A stretch of DNA of 64,000 nucleotides from Pedobacter sp. BMA. Its GTDB lineage: Bacteria; Bacteroidota; Bacteroidia; Sphingobacteriales; Sphingobacteriaceae. Under the pieces are notes generated by a model that saw only the letters and a program-made list of their open reading frames with translations, did no database searches and was not told where the DNA came from. Shown piece by piece: positions 1 through 8,274 of this stretch. Position numbers and translations under genes: made by a program. The DNA is taken from contig NZ_LECU01000007.1 of NCBI RefSeq assembly GCF_001027745.1, positions 1 through 64,000 of the forward strand, read 5' to 3'. Numbering within the stretch: position 1 is the first letter of the stretch; every line of letters starts with the position of its first letter.

Positions 1-842
1 CTGGCTGCATTTTCTTCAGCAGTAGATAATGCTCTTCTTAATTCAGCACTTTCTTCTGCTGTTGATTTGTTTAAAGCAGCTAATGAACTGTAGTTTTGTA
101 ATTGTGGTTTTTCTTTACTTCCCAAAGCAAATTCTAAACCTGCGTGTCCGTAAGAGAACCTGTCATAACCACCAATGTTATATCCGTCAAACTTATCAGT
201 TTTAAGGAAGTTAACATCATAACCGAAGTCTAGGTTAATACCTTTAGCAACTGCTAGTTTGAAACCTGCACCAACCGGGATAAACCATCCTTCTCTGTAT
301 GAACCCTGATCAGTTAAAGCAGCAGGCGTTCCTGAAGTAGTTGCACCTGATGACATATAACCGGCACCACCTTTTAAGTATGGGATCAACACACCATCAG
401 TTTTGTTGATGTTGATGTTGGCTACATTCCACACTGCAGAAACAGCACCCGACCATTGGATATTGGTTTTAAATTCAGAATTGTTAGTTGAAGTATAGTT
501 GCCATTAGCATCTAAACCCGTAGTTGCTCTTAAGCCTTCTACTTTACCAGCTAAGAAATCTGCCTGGATACCTAATGCAGGTAAAATTTGTTTTTTAATA
601 TAACCACCGTAGCCGATGTTTTCTTTAGCAGTCTGGAAATCTCTGTCTTTCCCATTAAAAATCGTGTTAGGACTTAATACACCTCCGTGAACACCAATTG
701 ACCAGGTACGGAACTGGGTTGGAGAAAAGCGACCAGTAGTGGTAGTTGTCGTGGTAGTCGTAGTAGCCTCCTGTGCAAATAATTGTGATGATAGGCCTAA
801 TAAAGCAATCAACATTGTTGATTTTGTAATTCTCGTATTCAT
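1..842 (-). CDS. OmpA-like outer membrane beta-barrel protein, C-terminus outside window
   Basis: The reading frame is open from the ATG at 840-842 to the left edge (280 codons), so the gene is cut by the window. Residues 1-24 form a signal peptide ending LFAQ. A run of ten Thr (residues 27-36, encoded at 735-764) follows, and then alternating beta-strand sequence typical of an eight-stranded porin-like barrel (WSIGVHGGVLSPNTIF early, GGAGYMSSG later). The last visible residues (LNKSTAEESAELRRALS) look like a coiled-coil linker. In related Bacteroidota proteins such a linker leads to a peptidoglycan-binding OmpA C-terminal domain, which is inferred here and not seen. Likely role is a structural porin or cell-wall anchor. 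Confidence 0.75.
   Translation of the reverse strand, partial: MNTRITKSTMLIALLGLSSQLFAQEATTTTTTTTTTGRFSPTQFRTWSIGVHGGVLSPNTIFNGKDRDFQTAKENIGYGGYIKKQILPALGIQADFLAGKVEGLRATTGLDANGNYTSTNNSEFKTNIQWSGAVSAVWNVANININKTDGVLIPYLKGGAGYMSSGATTSGTPAALTDQGSYREGWFIPVGAGFKLAVAKGINLDFGYDVNFLKTDKFDGYNIGGYDRFSYGHAGLEFALGSKEKPQLQNYSSLAALNKSTAEESAELRRALSTAEENAA
735..764 (-). repeat. Poly-threonine codon tract
   Basis: Ten consecutive Thr codons (mixed ACT, ACG, ACC, ACA) lie just after the signal peptide of the OmpA-like protein. The codons are not identical, so this is a protein-level low-complexity linker and not a pure trinucleotide slippage tract. Confidence 0.7.
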
Positions 843-1062
843 TTTTTCTATTTTAAATGTTAGTGTGTTAACAGTTTTATTACATCACTGTTTTGCACCA
901 GCAAAGAAAAAATCCTGCCAAAAGCATACAAATCCATTCAAATAGCATATTATCAGGCTGTTAAGACATATAATTTAACACATGAAAATGTTACTTTTAA
1001 CATTTGGAAATGTCATATTTTGTATGTAATTCAGTACAGAAGATTAAACCGGCATTAGAAAA

Positions 1063-1728
1063 TCAGCCTTTTTCAGATGGATTTTTCTTTCTGTTCAACA
1101 GCATATCTACGGTTTTCTCAAGGCGTGAAAGGCGCGTCTTCTCTTGTTTGGCAGATAAAATCCATAATACATATTCTTTCCTGTGCGAGTAGGCCAGGCT
1201 GTTAAAGTAGGTAAGGGCGACTACATGTTTACTGAGGAGGGCTTCGAGATCAGGTGGGAGCTTGATCTCTTTATTTACAGGATCGATATATTCTCCATAC
1301 TCATTGCTTTTGATATGGTCATTGCGCATGCCCGAAGCTTTAACTTCGGTAGAAAGTTTCAACCTGAGCCCTGTCCATGTCCCGTTCACCGCTGCCGAGG
1401 CGCAAGGCGATAAGCCATATACCTCCAGTTCTTTCCAGGTTTTCATCAGGTCCAAGTCTGACTCAACCTTCGATGATTTTTTAGGATAAAACACCCAAAA
1501 GATTGTTTTCGCATTGATACGAGGTAAATGATCTTCAATCTGGCGGTTCAAAGTGGATTTAGCAGTAGTAAAAGTAATCAGTGCATTAAAATCACCTTCT
1601 CCACCGTACACCAGTGAGACTTCAGAGGGGATATCACCAAATATCGCAGCCGCACTTTCCGGAGCGTCTACCACCTTAACCCGATAACCAGGTTTGATTT
1701 GTAGCTTCTTGAGTAACAGGTTTTCCAT
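1063..1728 (-). CDS. YdeI/OmpD-associated family protein
   Basis: 221 aa, ATG start. The C-terminal third (LPPDLEALL, then NSLAYSHRKEYVLWI, then KQEKTRLSRLEKTVDML) matches the YdeI/OmpD-associated family, whose members end in a basic helix pair. The N-terminal part, with VSLVYGGEGDFNALITF, resembles the small domain often fused to it. The biochemical function of the family is not established. The gene starts 9 bp after the stop of the TrmH-like gene on the same strand, so the two are probably co-transcribed. No membrane segment or signal peptide is visible, so it should be cytoplasmic. Confidence 0.75.
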   Translation of the reverse strand: MENLLLKKLQIKPGYRVKVVDAPESAAAIFGDIPSEVSLVYGGEGDFNALITFTTAKSTLNRQIEDHLPRINAKTIFWVFYPKKSSKVESDLDLMKTWKELEVYGLSPCASAAVNGTWTGLRLKLSTEVKASGMRNDHIKSNEYGEYIDPVNKEIKLPPDLEALLSKHVVALTYFNSLAYSHRKEYVLWILSAKQEKTRLSRLEKTVDMLLNRKKNPSEKG

Positions 1729-1737
1729 ACCGGCTTT

Positions 1738-2268
1738 TTACAACCTCAATTTAGCAAAGAAATCCCAGAAAACAATACCTGCCGATATCACAATATTAAA
1801 AGAATGCTTGGTACCAAATTGTGGAATTTCAATACATTCGTCGATTTTTGACATCACCTCATCACTTACTCCATCAACCTCATTGCCAAATATCAGCGCA
1901 TATTTCTTCGCTGGATCCGGCTTAAAGGTATTGAGCATGGTGCTGTTCTCTGCCTGCTCAATGGCTACGATCTCATACCCTTCAGCACGAAAAGCGTCAA
2001 CAGCCGTAAGCGTATCGGCATAATGAACCCAATCGACAGACTGGGTAGCACCTAATGCCGTCTTTTCAATTTCACGGTGTGGCGGCTGCGCAGTAATGCC
2101 ACATAATACCACTTTCTCTAATGCAAAGCCATCTGCAGTGCGGAATATCGATCCTACATTATGCATACTGCGTACGTTATCTAAAATCACAATTACGGGC
2201 AGTTTCTCCTGCGCTTTAAACGCTTCAATATCTGGGCGATTTAACTCATCTAACTTTAACTTTCTCAT
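1738..2268 (-). CDS. TrmH/SpoU family RNA 2'-O-methyltransferase
   Basis: 176 aa from the ATG at 2266-2268; a TTG one codon upstream is the alternative. The protein is a compact SPOUT methyltransferase without an extra RNA-binding domain. Motif 1 is NVGSIFRTA (37-45) with the conserved Asn and Arg. Motif 2 is ALIFGNEVDGVS (124-135), and motif 3 is the segment IPQFGTKHSFNIVISAG (148-164), which forms the knotted SAM pocket. It should methylate a ribose in tRNA or rRNA using SAM, but the target nucleotide cannot be told from sequence. It heads a two-gene unit with the YdeI-like gene. Confidence 0.85.
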   Translation of the reverse strand: MRKLKLDELNRPDIEAFKAQEKLPVIVILDNVRSMHNVGSIFRTADGFALEKVVLCGITAQPPHREIEKTALGATQSVDWVHYADTLTAVDAFRAEGYEIVAIEQAENSTMLNTFKPDPAKKYALIFGNEVDGVSDEVMSKIDECIEIPQFGTKHSFNIVISAGIVFWDFFAKLRL

Positions 2269-2350
2269 CAAGCCCCAAAATTAAATAATTAATCTGGTTT
2301 GCCATGCCAAAAAACTCCGCACAACCTGCATCAAAAAAAGAAAATTCAGT

Positions 2351-2358
2351 TAAGTTTG
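2351..2358 (+). promoter_or_regulatory. Candidate -7 box (TAAGTTTG) of galM promoter
   Basis: TAAGTTTG matches the Bacteroidota -7 consensus TAnnTTTG. No good TTTG is seen at the -33 spacing. If used, transcription starts near 2362-2365, which leaves a leader of about 22 nt before the ATG at 2386 and excludes the longer upstream ORF start at 2299. Confidence 0.45.
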
Positions 2359-2385
2359 TTGGGTAAATCAAAGCCAATTATCATT

Positions 2386-3432
2386 ATGAGCGTTCAGCAG
2401 ATACCTACAGGAATATTTATTGATGGAGAAGAAATTATTGCCATCGAACTCACCAATACAAAAGGCACTTATGTTAAAATCTTTAACTATGGCGCCATCA
2501 TTAACAAGTTTATCGTAAAAAACGCAAAAGGAGAAGAGCAGGACATCGTACTGGGGTTTGAAACCATCGAACAATACCTTGATCCTGAATATATTGCCAA
2601 TGGTAATTACCTGGGCGCTGTTGTAGGCCGGTATGCCAACAGAATCAAAAACGGTTCATTTTCTATTGGAGATGAAACCTATAAACTGGCTCAAACCAAC
2701 GGCACTGAAACCTTACACGGGGGTGTGGTTGGGTTCGACAAAAAGGTTTGGGATATTGTTGAGCTGGATGAAAATGAATCATTTGTAACGCTGGAGTATG
2801 AAAGTGTGGATGGGGAAGAGGGCTTCCCTGGAAACCTGGTTGTAGGCCTTACCTTTGAGCTGACTGAAAACGACGAACTAATACTAACCTATGAAGCGGA
2901 AACTGACAGGGCTACAGCCATCAATTTAACACACCATGGCTACTTTAATCTTTCAGCAACGGGCGAGAGTGTGAGTAAACATCAGCAACAGATTTTTGCT
3001 TCAAACTCCCTGGAACAGAATAGCAACTTTTGTCCCACCGGAAAACTGCTGCCCGTTAGCGGAACGCCTCTTGATTTTACCCAATTAAAAGAAATCGGAA
3101 AAGACTGGAATCCTGATGAAGGTTATGACCAGACTTTCGTATTGGATAAGGAATATGGGGATTTATCCCTGGCCAGTAAAACAACTGAGCACGACAGTGG
3201 TTTAGTACTTAGTGTTTATACAACTGAACCTGTTGCCCATTTTTACACCGCTAAATGGCTGAAGGCAAAAAATGGTAAAGGTGGAAAAGATTACGTTGGT
3301 TATGGAGCATTCTGTGTGGAAACACAGCATCATCCGAATGCAGTAAATATTCCGGGATTCCCGACAACGATACTGCAACCCGAAGATTTGTATACACAAA
3401 CAACGATTTATAAAGTATCATTAAATTCTTAA
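2386..3432 (+). CDS. galM: Aldose 1-epimerase (mutarotase)
   Basis: 348 aa, interconverting alpha and beta anomers of hexoses such as galactose and glucose. I chose the ATG at 2386 over the one at 2299 because the family begins here and a -7 box lies between them. Family marks: GRYANRI (81-87), the substrate-binding HGG at 111-113, NLTHHGYFNL (180-189) with the catalytic His, GYDQTF near 247, and FCVETQHHPNA (309-319) with the catalytic base Glu-312. There is no signal peptide, so it is cytoplasmic, unlike secreted mutarotases of some Bacteroidota. A DUF1398 gene follows 3 bp after the stop and is probably translated from the same transcript. Confidence 0.92.
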   Translation: MSVQQIPTGIFIDGEEIIAIELTNTKGTYVKIFNYGAIINKFIVKNAKGEEQDIVLGFETIEQYLDPEYIANGNYLGAVVGRYANRIKNGSFSIGDETYKLAQTNGTETLHGGVVGFDKKVWDIVELDENESFVTLEYESVDGEEGFPGNLVVGLTFELTENDELILTYEAETDRATAINLTHHGYFNLSATGESVSKHQQQIFASNSLEQNSNFCPTGKLLPVSGTPLDFTQLKEIGKDWNPDEGYDQTFVLDKEYGDLSLASKTTEHDSGLVLSVYTTEPVAHFYTAKWLKAKNGKGGKDYVGYGAFCVETQHHPNAVNIPGFPTTILQPEDLYTQTTIYKVSLNS

Positions 3433-3435
3433 AGA

Positions 3436-3831
3436 ATGTTTACTATAGAGCAGATTAAGCGTGCAGAGGCAGAAATCAAAACAGGTGCCGATTTCCCCAA
3501 TTTCATCAAAAAACTGAAAGAAATGGGCATCGTAAGAAACGATGTTTATGTGAGCAATGGTTTGTCTATCTATTTTGATAGCGAAGACCATTCGCAGCAG
3601 ATCAGTCCTACGGAGTACCCTGATGTAGTGATCAATGACGAATCGTCTGCAGAGAAGCTTAGTCACTCACTTCATATCCATCAAAAAGGCGAAACCGATT
3701 ATTTTACCTTTTGTAAACAGGCTGCTGATGCCGGCGTAGAAAAGTGGATTACAGATCTCGAAGAATTAACTTGTACCTATCTTGATGCCGAGGGAAATGA
3801 ACTGGTAAAGGAAAAGATCAAAGCCGCCTAG
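3436..3831 (+). CDS. DUF1398 family protein
   Basis: 131 aa, starting 3 bp after galM. The pattern FTIEQIKRAEAEIKTGADFP, then GIVRNDVYVSNG, then LHIHQKGETDYFTFCKQAADAGVEKW matches the DUF1398 family (E. coli YbcV type). That family is sometimes labelled phage envelope protein, a name with little experimental basis. The protein is small, soluble and without a signal peptide. Its function is unknown. Its stop is 2 bp from the stop of the convergent nucleoside phosphorylase gene. Confidence 0.75.
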   Translation: MFTIEQIKRAEAEIKTGADFPNFIKKLKEMGIVRNDVYVSNGLSIYFDSEDHSQQISPTEYPDVVINDESSAEKLSHSLHIHQKGETDYFTFCKQAADAGVEKWITDLEELTCTYLDAEGNELVKEKIKAA

Positions 3832-3833
3832 GA

Positions 3834-4694
3834 TCACAACTTTTCCAGCACCAGTTTAATGGCTTGTTCAACAATTTTATCCGGCGATTGACTAAATTCA
3901 AACTTTACCCGACTGGCAAGGATGGCATTTATGGATAAAGCTTTATGACCTAAAACTTTAGCAAGAGCATAAATCCCGGCAGTTTCCATCTCCAGGTTTG
4001 TAATCCGGTATTCGTTGCTTTTAAAACTATTGATCAGGCCAATAAAATCAGCTATAGAATTTTCAGCACGTACTTTGCGGCCCTGAGGGGCGTAGAACCC
4101 CGGAGCGGTTATGGTAATGCCATGGGTTAAATCCTTACCAATGGTATTCAACAAAGAGTCATCAGCAGCAGTTAAATAGGGAAGGATGTTTGGGAGCTGG
4201 CCAAAATGCGAATTTACGTCTTGCAGCAAATCCTGTTCCTGAACAGATGGGTTTTGCTGGTAATAGTTCATCAGCGCATCCATACCCAAACCAAATGAGG
4301 AGGCGAGAATAGTCCCCATCGGGATATCCGGCTGAACCGCACCAGATGTCCCAACGCGGATAATACTTAATGACCTTAGCTCTTTTTTAACTTCCCTGCG
4401 TTCAAAATCCACATTTACCAGTGCATCCAGTTCGTTGAAAACGATATCGATATTATCGGTACCAATTCCCGTAGATAAGACAGTTACTCTTTTAGCACCC
4501 ACGTAACCGGTGTGGGTGATAAATTCACGTTTGCCTTTTTTTAATTCCACCCGGTCGAAATGCTTACTCACTTCACCTACGCGGTCTGGGTCTCCAACAG
4601 TAATCACCGTATCTGCGACATCTTCAGGAAGCAGATTCAAATGGTAAATACTTCCGTCAGGGTTAATAATCAGATCACTTTCAGCTATTTTCAT
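3834..4694 (-). CDS. Nucleoside phosphorylase (uridine phosphorylase-like)
   Basis: 286 aa. It should cleave a nucleoside with phosphate to a free base and ribose-1-phosphate. Visible marks of the PNP/UDP phosphorylase family: VGDPDRV (33-39, phosphate site), STGIGTDNIDIVFNEL (ribose/phosphate site), RVGTSGAVQPD, and the base/ribose motif NLEMETAGIYALAKVLG near the C-terminus. The sequence is closer to uridine phosphorylase than to hexameric DeoD, but the base specificity is not certain. It lies upstream of yigZ with a 15-bp gap in the opposite order of transcription, as the last gene of the ribD-EamA-yigZ series. Confidence 0.85.
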   Translation of the reverse strand: MKIAESDLIINPDGSIYHLNLLPEDVADTVITVGDPDRVGEVSKHFDRVELKKGKREFITHTGYVGAKRVTVLSTGIGTDNIDIVFNELDALVNVDFERREVKKELRSLSIIRVGTSGAVQPDIPMGTILASSFGLGMDALMNYYQQNPSVQEQDLLQDVNSHFGQLPNILPYLTAADDSLLNTIGKDLTHGITITAPGFYAPQGRKVRAENSIADFIGLINSFKSNEYRITNLEMETAGIYALAKVLGHKALSINAILASRVKFEFSQSPDKIVEQAIKLVLEKL

Positions 4695-4709
4695 GGTAGG
4701 TAATTTGAG

Positions 4710-5324
4710 TTATATGGTTTGTATATACCTGGTTTTCACCTGGACTATTTTGTCAAATTTAGCTAAAACCTGGTTCAGGTAAGTCTTTCTGACTCCAAAT
4801 TTCAGTGTGCAGTATGTATCGAACTGCTGGTCAAGCACCTTCAGGTCTTCGTCTTTGACTACTTTCATCACGTCATTCATCTGAAGATACTCGAAATCTA
4901 CTTCATAAATATCGTTGACGGTTTTAGAAACGAAGTGTGCCGCGTTCAGCGCCTCCACAGTTGCCGTTTTATAGGCATTAATTAAACCTGGAACACCCAG
5001 GAGCGTTCCCCCGAAATACCGTACTACAACAATTAAAACGTTCGTCACGTCGGCAGATAACAAACAATTTAAGATGGGTCGCCCGGCCGTACCTGATGGC
5101 TCACCATCATCATTAATCCTGAACACCGACCGATCGGGGCTAAGCCGGTAAGCATAACACCAATGCCTGGCTTTACTATGTTCTGCGCGCAGGTTTAACA
5201 ACAAGGGCTTCACCTCTTCCTCCGAGCGAATGGGGTAAGCATAGGCCAGAAACTTACTGCCTTTATCACGAAAAATGCCCTCTGAAGCACCTTCGATCGT
5301 TTTATAAGTATCATCGAACAGCAT
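4710..5324 (-). CDS. yigZ: YigZ/IMPACT family protein
   Basis: 204 aa. The N-terminal UPF0029 fold is clear: GSKFLAYAYPI, then the signature HSKARHWCYAYR, then NDDGEPSGTAGRPIL and VVVRYFGGTLLGVPGLINAY. A C-terminal DUF1949-type domain follows from about residue 140. IMPACT proteins are linked to translation regulation, but the bacterial role is unclear. The start overlaps the 3' end of the DMT transporter gene by 14 bp, which indicates translational coupling. Confidence 0.88.
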   Translation of the reverse strand: MLFDDTYKTIEGASEGIFRDKGSKFLAYAYPIRSEEEVKPLLLNLRAEHSKARHWCYAYRLSPDRSVFRINDDGEPSGTAGRPILNCLLSADVTNVLIVVVRYFGGTLLGVPGLINAYKTATVEALNAAHFVSKTVNDIYEVDFEYLQMNDVMKVVKDEDLKVLDQQFDTYCTLKFGVRKTYLNQVLAKFDKIVQVKTRYIQTI

Positions 5325-6177
5325 TTTGCGACAAACTGATGATGATTACTGCGGCCAGTGCCAATAAGATACCCACGTAGTTGAGTTTCGTCAGCTTTTC
5401 TTTAAACACCAGGATACCAATGATGCTGCCTACGATAATTACACCCAGGTTCATGGCCGCAAATACGGTCGACGGATTGTCGGCCAATGCCTTATGTGCC
5501 TTCATGTAAAAAAGAATATTGCCAAAATTAAATAAGCCCAATATTAGTCCACATGCCAGGTTTACCAGTTGAAGTTTGATTTTTCCGGTGATCGCTAAAA
5601 ATACCACAATTACCAGTGCAACCACAAAAGCCATTGCAAACACGATAAACAGGGATGTGGTGTAAGGAACCGCTTTATATAGTGCAATCTGCTTAAAAAG
5701 CACATCGATGATGCCGAAGCCGGCGAAAACCAATACCGGATAAAACCAGTTTCCTTTATTATCATTAGGTTCAGCCTTACGCAGAAACGTGAGAAATATC
5801 GCAGGGAAACCTACGGCCAGACCAATGATTTTTAACTGATTGAAGTCTTCTTTAAAAATAAAGAAAGCTGCCAGAACAGGGATAAATAGCGACAGTCGTT
5901 GAGCGATATCCGTTTTTACAATACCCAGATTTTTGATCGATGCCGCAAGGATTAAAAATACAGAGGGAAGTAGGATTGCTATAGGTATGTAAATCTGCCA
6001 GGGCGCCGCAGCATTAAGCAGGCTAACATCAGGTTTAAAAAACAAGAAACAAAGCAACAGGGCGGCAAAATAATTAACGGCAACGGCTTGAATGATGCTG
6101 ATCTGGTACCGCTTTGCCAGTTTGAGTAACACGGCTACGGTAACACTACAGCAAACACTTAAAATTATAAATATCAT
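5311..6177 (-). CDS. EamA/DMT-superfamily transporter
   Basis: 288 aa with about ten hydrophobic helices and a tandem-duplicated layout, as in the drug/metabolite transporter superfamily. Small charged loops (KLAKRYQ, RKAEPNDNKGN, FKEKLTKLNY) separate the helices. It sits in the inner membrane; the substrate is not predictable. It overlaps ribD by 4 bp at its start and yigZ by 14 bp at its end, so the three are one operon. The link to riboflavin synthesis is only positional. Confidence 0.82.
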   Translation of the reverse strand: MIFIILSVCCSVTVAVLLKLAKRYQISIIQAVAVNYFAALLLCFLFFKPDVSLLNAAAPWQIYIPIAILLPSVFLILAASIKNLGIVKTDIAQRLSLFIPVLAAFFIFKEDFNQLKIIGLAVGFPAIFLTFLRKAEPNDNKGNWFYPVLVFAGFGIIDVLFKQIALYKAVPYTTSLFIVFAMAFVVALVIVVFLAITGKIKLQLVNLACGLILGLFNFGNILFYMKAHKALADNPSTVFAAMNLGVIIVGSIIGILVFKEKLTKLNYVGILLALAAVIIISLSQNAVR

Positions 6178-7229
6178 TTATTTATGGCGTTTATGTAAAT
6201 GGAAAGCTTATCTGTTCCAACCTGTTCCTGGTTGATTAAATTGCCATTGATAGCAGGCGAGGCTATTCCATCCGTCCAGCTATTAGCAGAAGTAAATATC
6301 CTGGCTTCATCCCAAAGCCCGCCCTCTAAAAACTGCCGGAGCATCTGCACGCCTCCTTCGATGATGACAGATTGAATATCCATGAGGTAAAGTTGAAAAG
6401 CAATTTTCTGAGCGAGATAGAAGTGCATGTCTTCCATTTGAATGTAATGGATATTATCCTCAACATCTGTTTTTACCTCGTTAAAGATGATGGTTTTGGC
6501 CTCCTGATTGAAGATATGATTGTTTTGAGGTATCTGTAAACTGCGGTCGATCACCAAACGAACAGGATTCTTGCCCGGCCATTCGCGGGCAGTCAAATGT
6601 GGATTATCAATGATAGCTGTTTGCTTGCCGATCAAAATGGCATCTTCTTCTGTACGCCATTGGTGTGCCAGTCGTTTAGCCACCGCACCGCTGATCCATT
6701 TCTGATGGCCATCATTGGTGGCAAAGTACCCGTTTGCCGTCTCGGCCCATTTTAAAATAATGTATGGTCTTTGCTTCTCTATACGTGTAAAAAAGCGTCT
6801 GTTAAACTCCTTGCAAGCTTCATCCAGAATCCCGCTGGAAACCTCAATCCCGGCATTACGCAGCTTTTCGATACCCTTGCCGTCTACACCGGAAAAAGGA
6901 TCCCGGTTGCCAATGATGACCTGCTTCAGCTGATGTTTCACAAAAAGATCCGCACAGGGCGGAGTTTTGCCGAAATGGGCACAAGGCTCCAGGTTCACAT
7001 ATGCAGTAGCTTGCTTTAAAAGCCCAGCGGCCGCATCGCCATAACGATCAAATACAGATTGCACCGCATTGGGCTCAGCATGTGCCTTACCAAACTGCTG
7101 ATGATAACCTTCACCAATGATTTTCCCGTCAAAAACGATGACGCAACCCACCATGGGATTAGGACTTACATTACCGATTGCCAACGCTGCTAGTTCCAGA
7201 CAGCGTTTCATATAAAATTCGTGGCTCAT
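6174..7229 (-). CDS. ribD: Bifunctional riboflavin deaminase/reductase
   Basis: 351 aa from the ATG at 7227-7229; an upstream ATG at 7280 would add 17 residues unlike the family. The N-terminal deaminase carries the zinc site: HAEPNAV with the catalytic Glu, and PCAHFGKTPPC with two Cys. NVSPNPMVGCVIV lies before it. The C-terminal reductase (YIILKWAETANGYFAT to the end) reduces the ribosyl group using NADPH. Together they catalyse two successive riboflavin steps. A TATTTTTG box at 7235-7242 on the minus strand ends only about 6 nt before this ATG. If it is a real promoter, the mRNA would be almost leaderless. Confidence 0.92.
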   Translation of the reverse strand: MSHEFYMKRCLELAALAIGNVSPNPMVGCVIVFDGKIIGEGYHQQFGKAHAEPNAVQSVFDRYGDAAAGLLKQATAYVNLEPCAHFGKTPPCADLFVKHQLKQVIIGNRDPFSGVDGKGIEKLRNAGIEVSSGILDEACKEFNRRFFTRIEKQRPYIILKWAETANGYFATNDGHQKWISGAVAKRLAHQWRTEEDAILIGKQTAIIDNPHLTAREWPGKNPVRLVIDRSLQIPQNNHIFNQEAKTIIFNEVKTDVEDNIHYIQMEDMHFYLAQKIAFQLYLMDIQSVIIEGGVQMLRQFLEGGLWDEARIFTSANSWTDGIASPAINGNLINQEQVGTDKLSIYINAINK

Positions 7230-7308
7230 TGTTGCAAAAATAGTAAAAAATGGCTCATTGAACTGATAAATAGATTCCATATGATGTCAATTAAGTAATT
7301 TTACAGCA

Positions 7309-8163
7309 ATGAAAATTGAAGCCTTAAAAGAGGATTATATCCTGGAACTTGAAATGTTATATGATGAGGATGAAGCAAAGGTTTTGCTTGAAATGGCAAT
7401 AGAACATATTACCGGCATGCCTTATCGTAAACTGCTCCTGCTACCAGAGGATCAACGGCTCAATCCCATACAGGTTCAGCAATTGTTGTCGGTCTTAAAC
7501 GACCTTAAAATAGGGAAGCCGATCCAGCACATATTAGGAGAGGCTCATTTCTACGGATCAGTTTTTAAGGTAAATGAAAATGTGCTGATTCCAAGGCCGG
7601 AGACTGAGGAACTGGTCGACTGGATCATCAACAATCATGCTGGTTCTTCCACTAAAAACAAAAGTGTGTTGGATATCGGCACAGGCTCCGGCTGCATTCC
7701 CATATCGATCAAAAAGTATCTTCCGGCATTCCTGGTAAGCACGATGGATGTCTCGCCTCAGGCGCTTGATATGGCAAGAGAAAACGCAGCGCAGCTGAAA
7801 ACAGATATTAATTTCATCAATGCCGATATCCTGAACTATACAACTGAAGATAAATTTGATGTGATCGTTAGCAACCCCCCATATATCAGGGAATTAGAAA
7901 AAAAGCAGATGCATAATAATGTACTTTTGCACGAACCTCACCTGGCCCTATTCGTGAGCAATGAGGAGCCACTTGTTTTCTATAAAGCCATTGCCGATTT
8001 TGCAAAAAAACAACTTCATCATGGCGGACTGTTATATTTCGAAATCAATGAGTATTTGGGTCGGGAAACAGTTGATATGCTTCTAGCTAAAGGATTCTCT
8101 GACATTGAATTAAAAGCCGATATGCAAGGGAAGGACAGGATGATAAAAGCCGTCCGGGTTTAG
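7309..8163 (+). CDS. prmC: Release factor glutamine methyltransferase
   Basis: 284 aa. It methylates the Gln of the GGQ motif of peptide release factors. The SAM site is LDIGTGSGCIPISI (121-134), and the glutamine-binding NPPY motif is at 189-192 in VSNPPYIREL. An N-terminal helical domain of about 90 residues carries PIQHILGEAHFYG and IPRPETEELV, both typical of PrmC. The gene is divergent from ribD with a short intergenic region. An intrinsic terminator lies about 85 bp after the stop, at 8248-8274. Confidence 0.93.
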   Translation: MKIEALKEDYILELEMLYDEDEAKVLLEMAIEHITGMPYRKLLLLPEDQRLNPIQVQQLLSVLNDLKIGKPIQHILGEAHFYGSVFKVNENVLIPRPETEELVDWIINNHAGSSTKNKSVLDIGTGSGCIPISIKKYLPAFLVSTMDVSPQALDMARENAAQLKTDINFINADILNYTTEDKFDVIVSNPPYIRELEKKQMHNNVLLHEPHLALFVSNEEPLVFYKAIADFAKKQLHHGGLLYFEINEYLGRETVDMLLAKGFSDIELKADMQGKDRMIKAVRV

Positions 8164-8173
8164 GGGACGGCTT
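8147..8173 (-). terminator. Hairpin with T-run on minus strand
   Basis: Nine-bp stem (8147-8155 with 8165-8173, core GCCGTCC/GGACGGC) and a 9-nt loop. On the minus strand the stem runs into TTTTATC, so it could end the hmuR-hmuY transcript. It overlaps the last codons of prmC. Confidence 0.5.
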
Positions 8174-8247
8174 AAAAAGATAAAGTTCCCCATCGCGGGG
8201 AGCATCTATCCAACTAACAAAACATATTTTTAAAATCTGAGATTGAG

Positions 8248-8274
8248 AGCATCTGTATATTAAGATGCTTTTTT
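8248..8274 (+). terminator. Intrinsic terminator of prmC
   Basis: AGCATCT (8248-8254) pairs with AGATGCT (8263-8269) around an 8-nt loop, followed by a run of six T. It overlaps the stop codon of the convergent hmuY-like gene. Confidence 0.7.

Noticed and set aside
739..945. Plus-strand ORF starting with a poly-Val run
   Set aside because: It is the antisense of the poly-Thr codons and promoter region of the OmpA-like gene; composition is not protein-like.
2299..2385. Upstream extension of galM
   Set aside because: The extra 29 residues are basic and unlike the family, and a -7 promoter box lies inside this stretch.
8187..8201. Short hairpin TCCCC/GGGGA after prmC
   Set aside because: Only five base pairs and no T-run; the downstream hairpin at 8248-8274 is a far better terminator.
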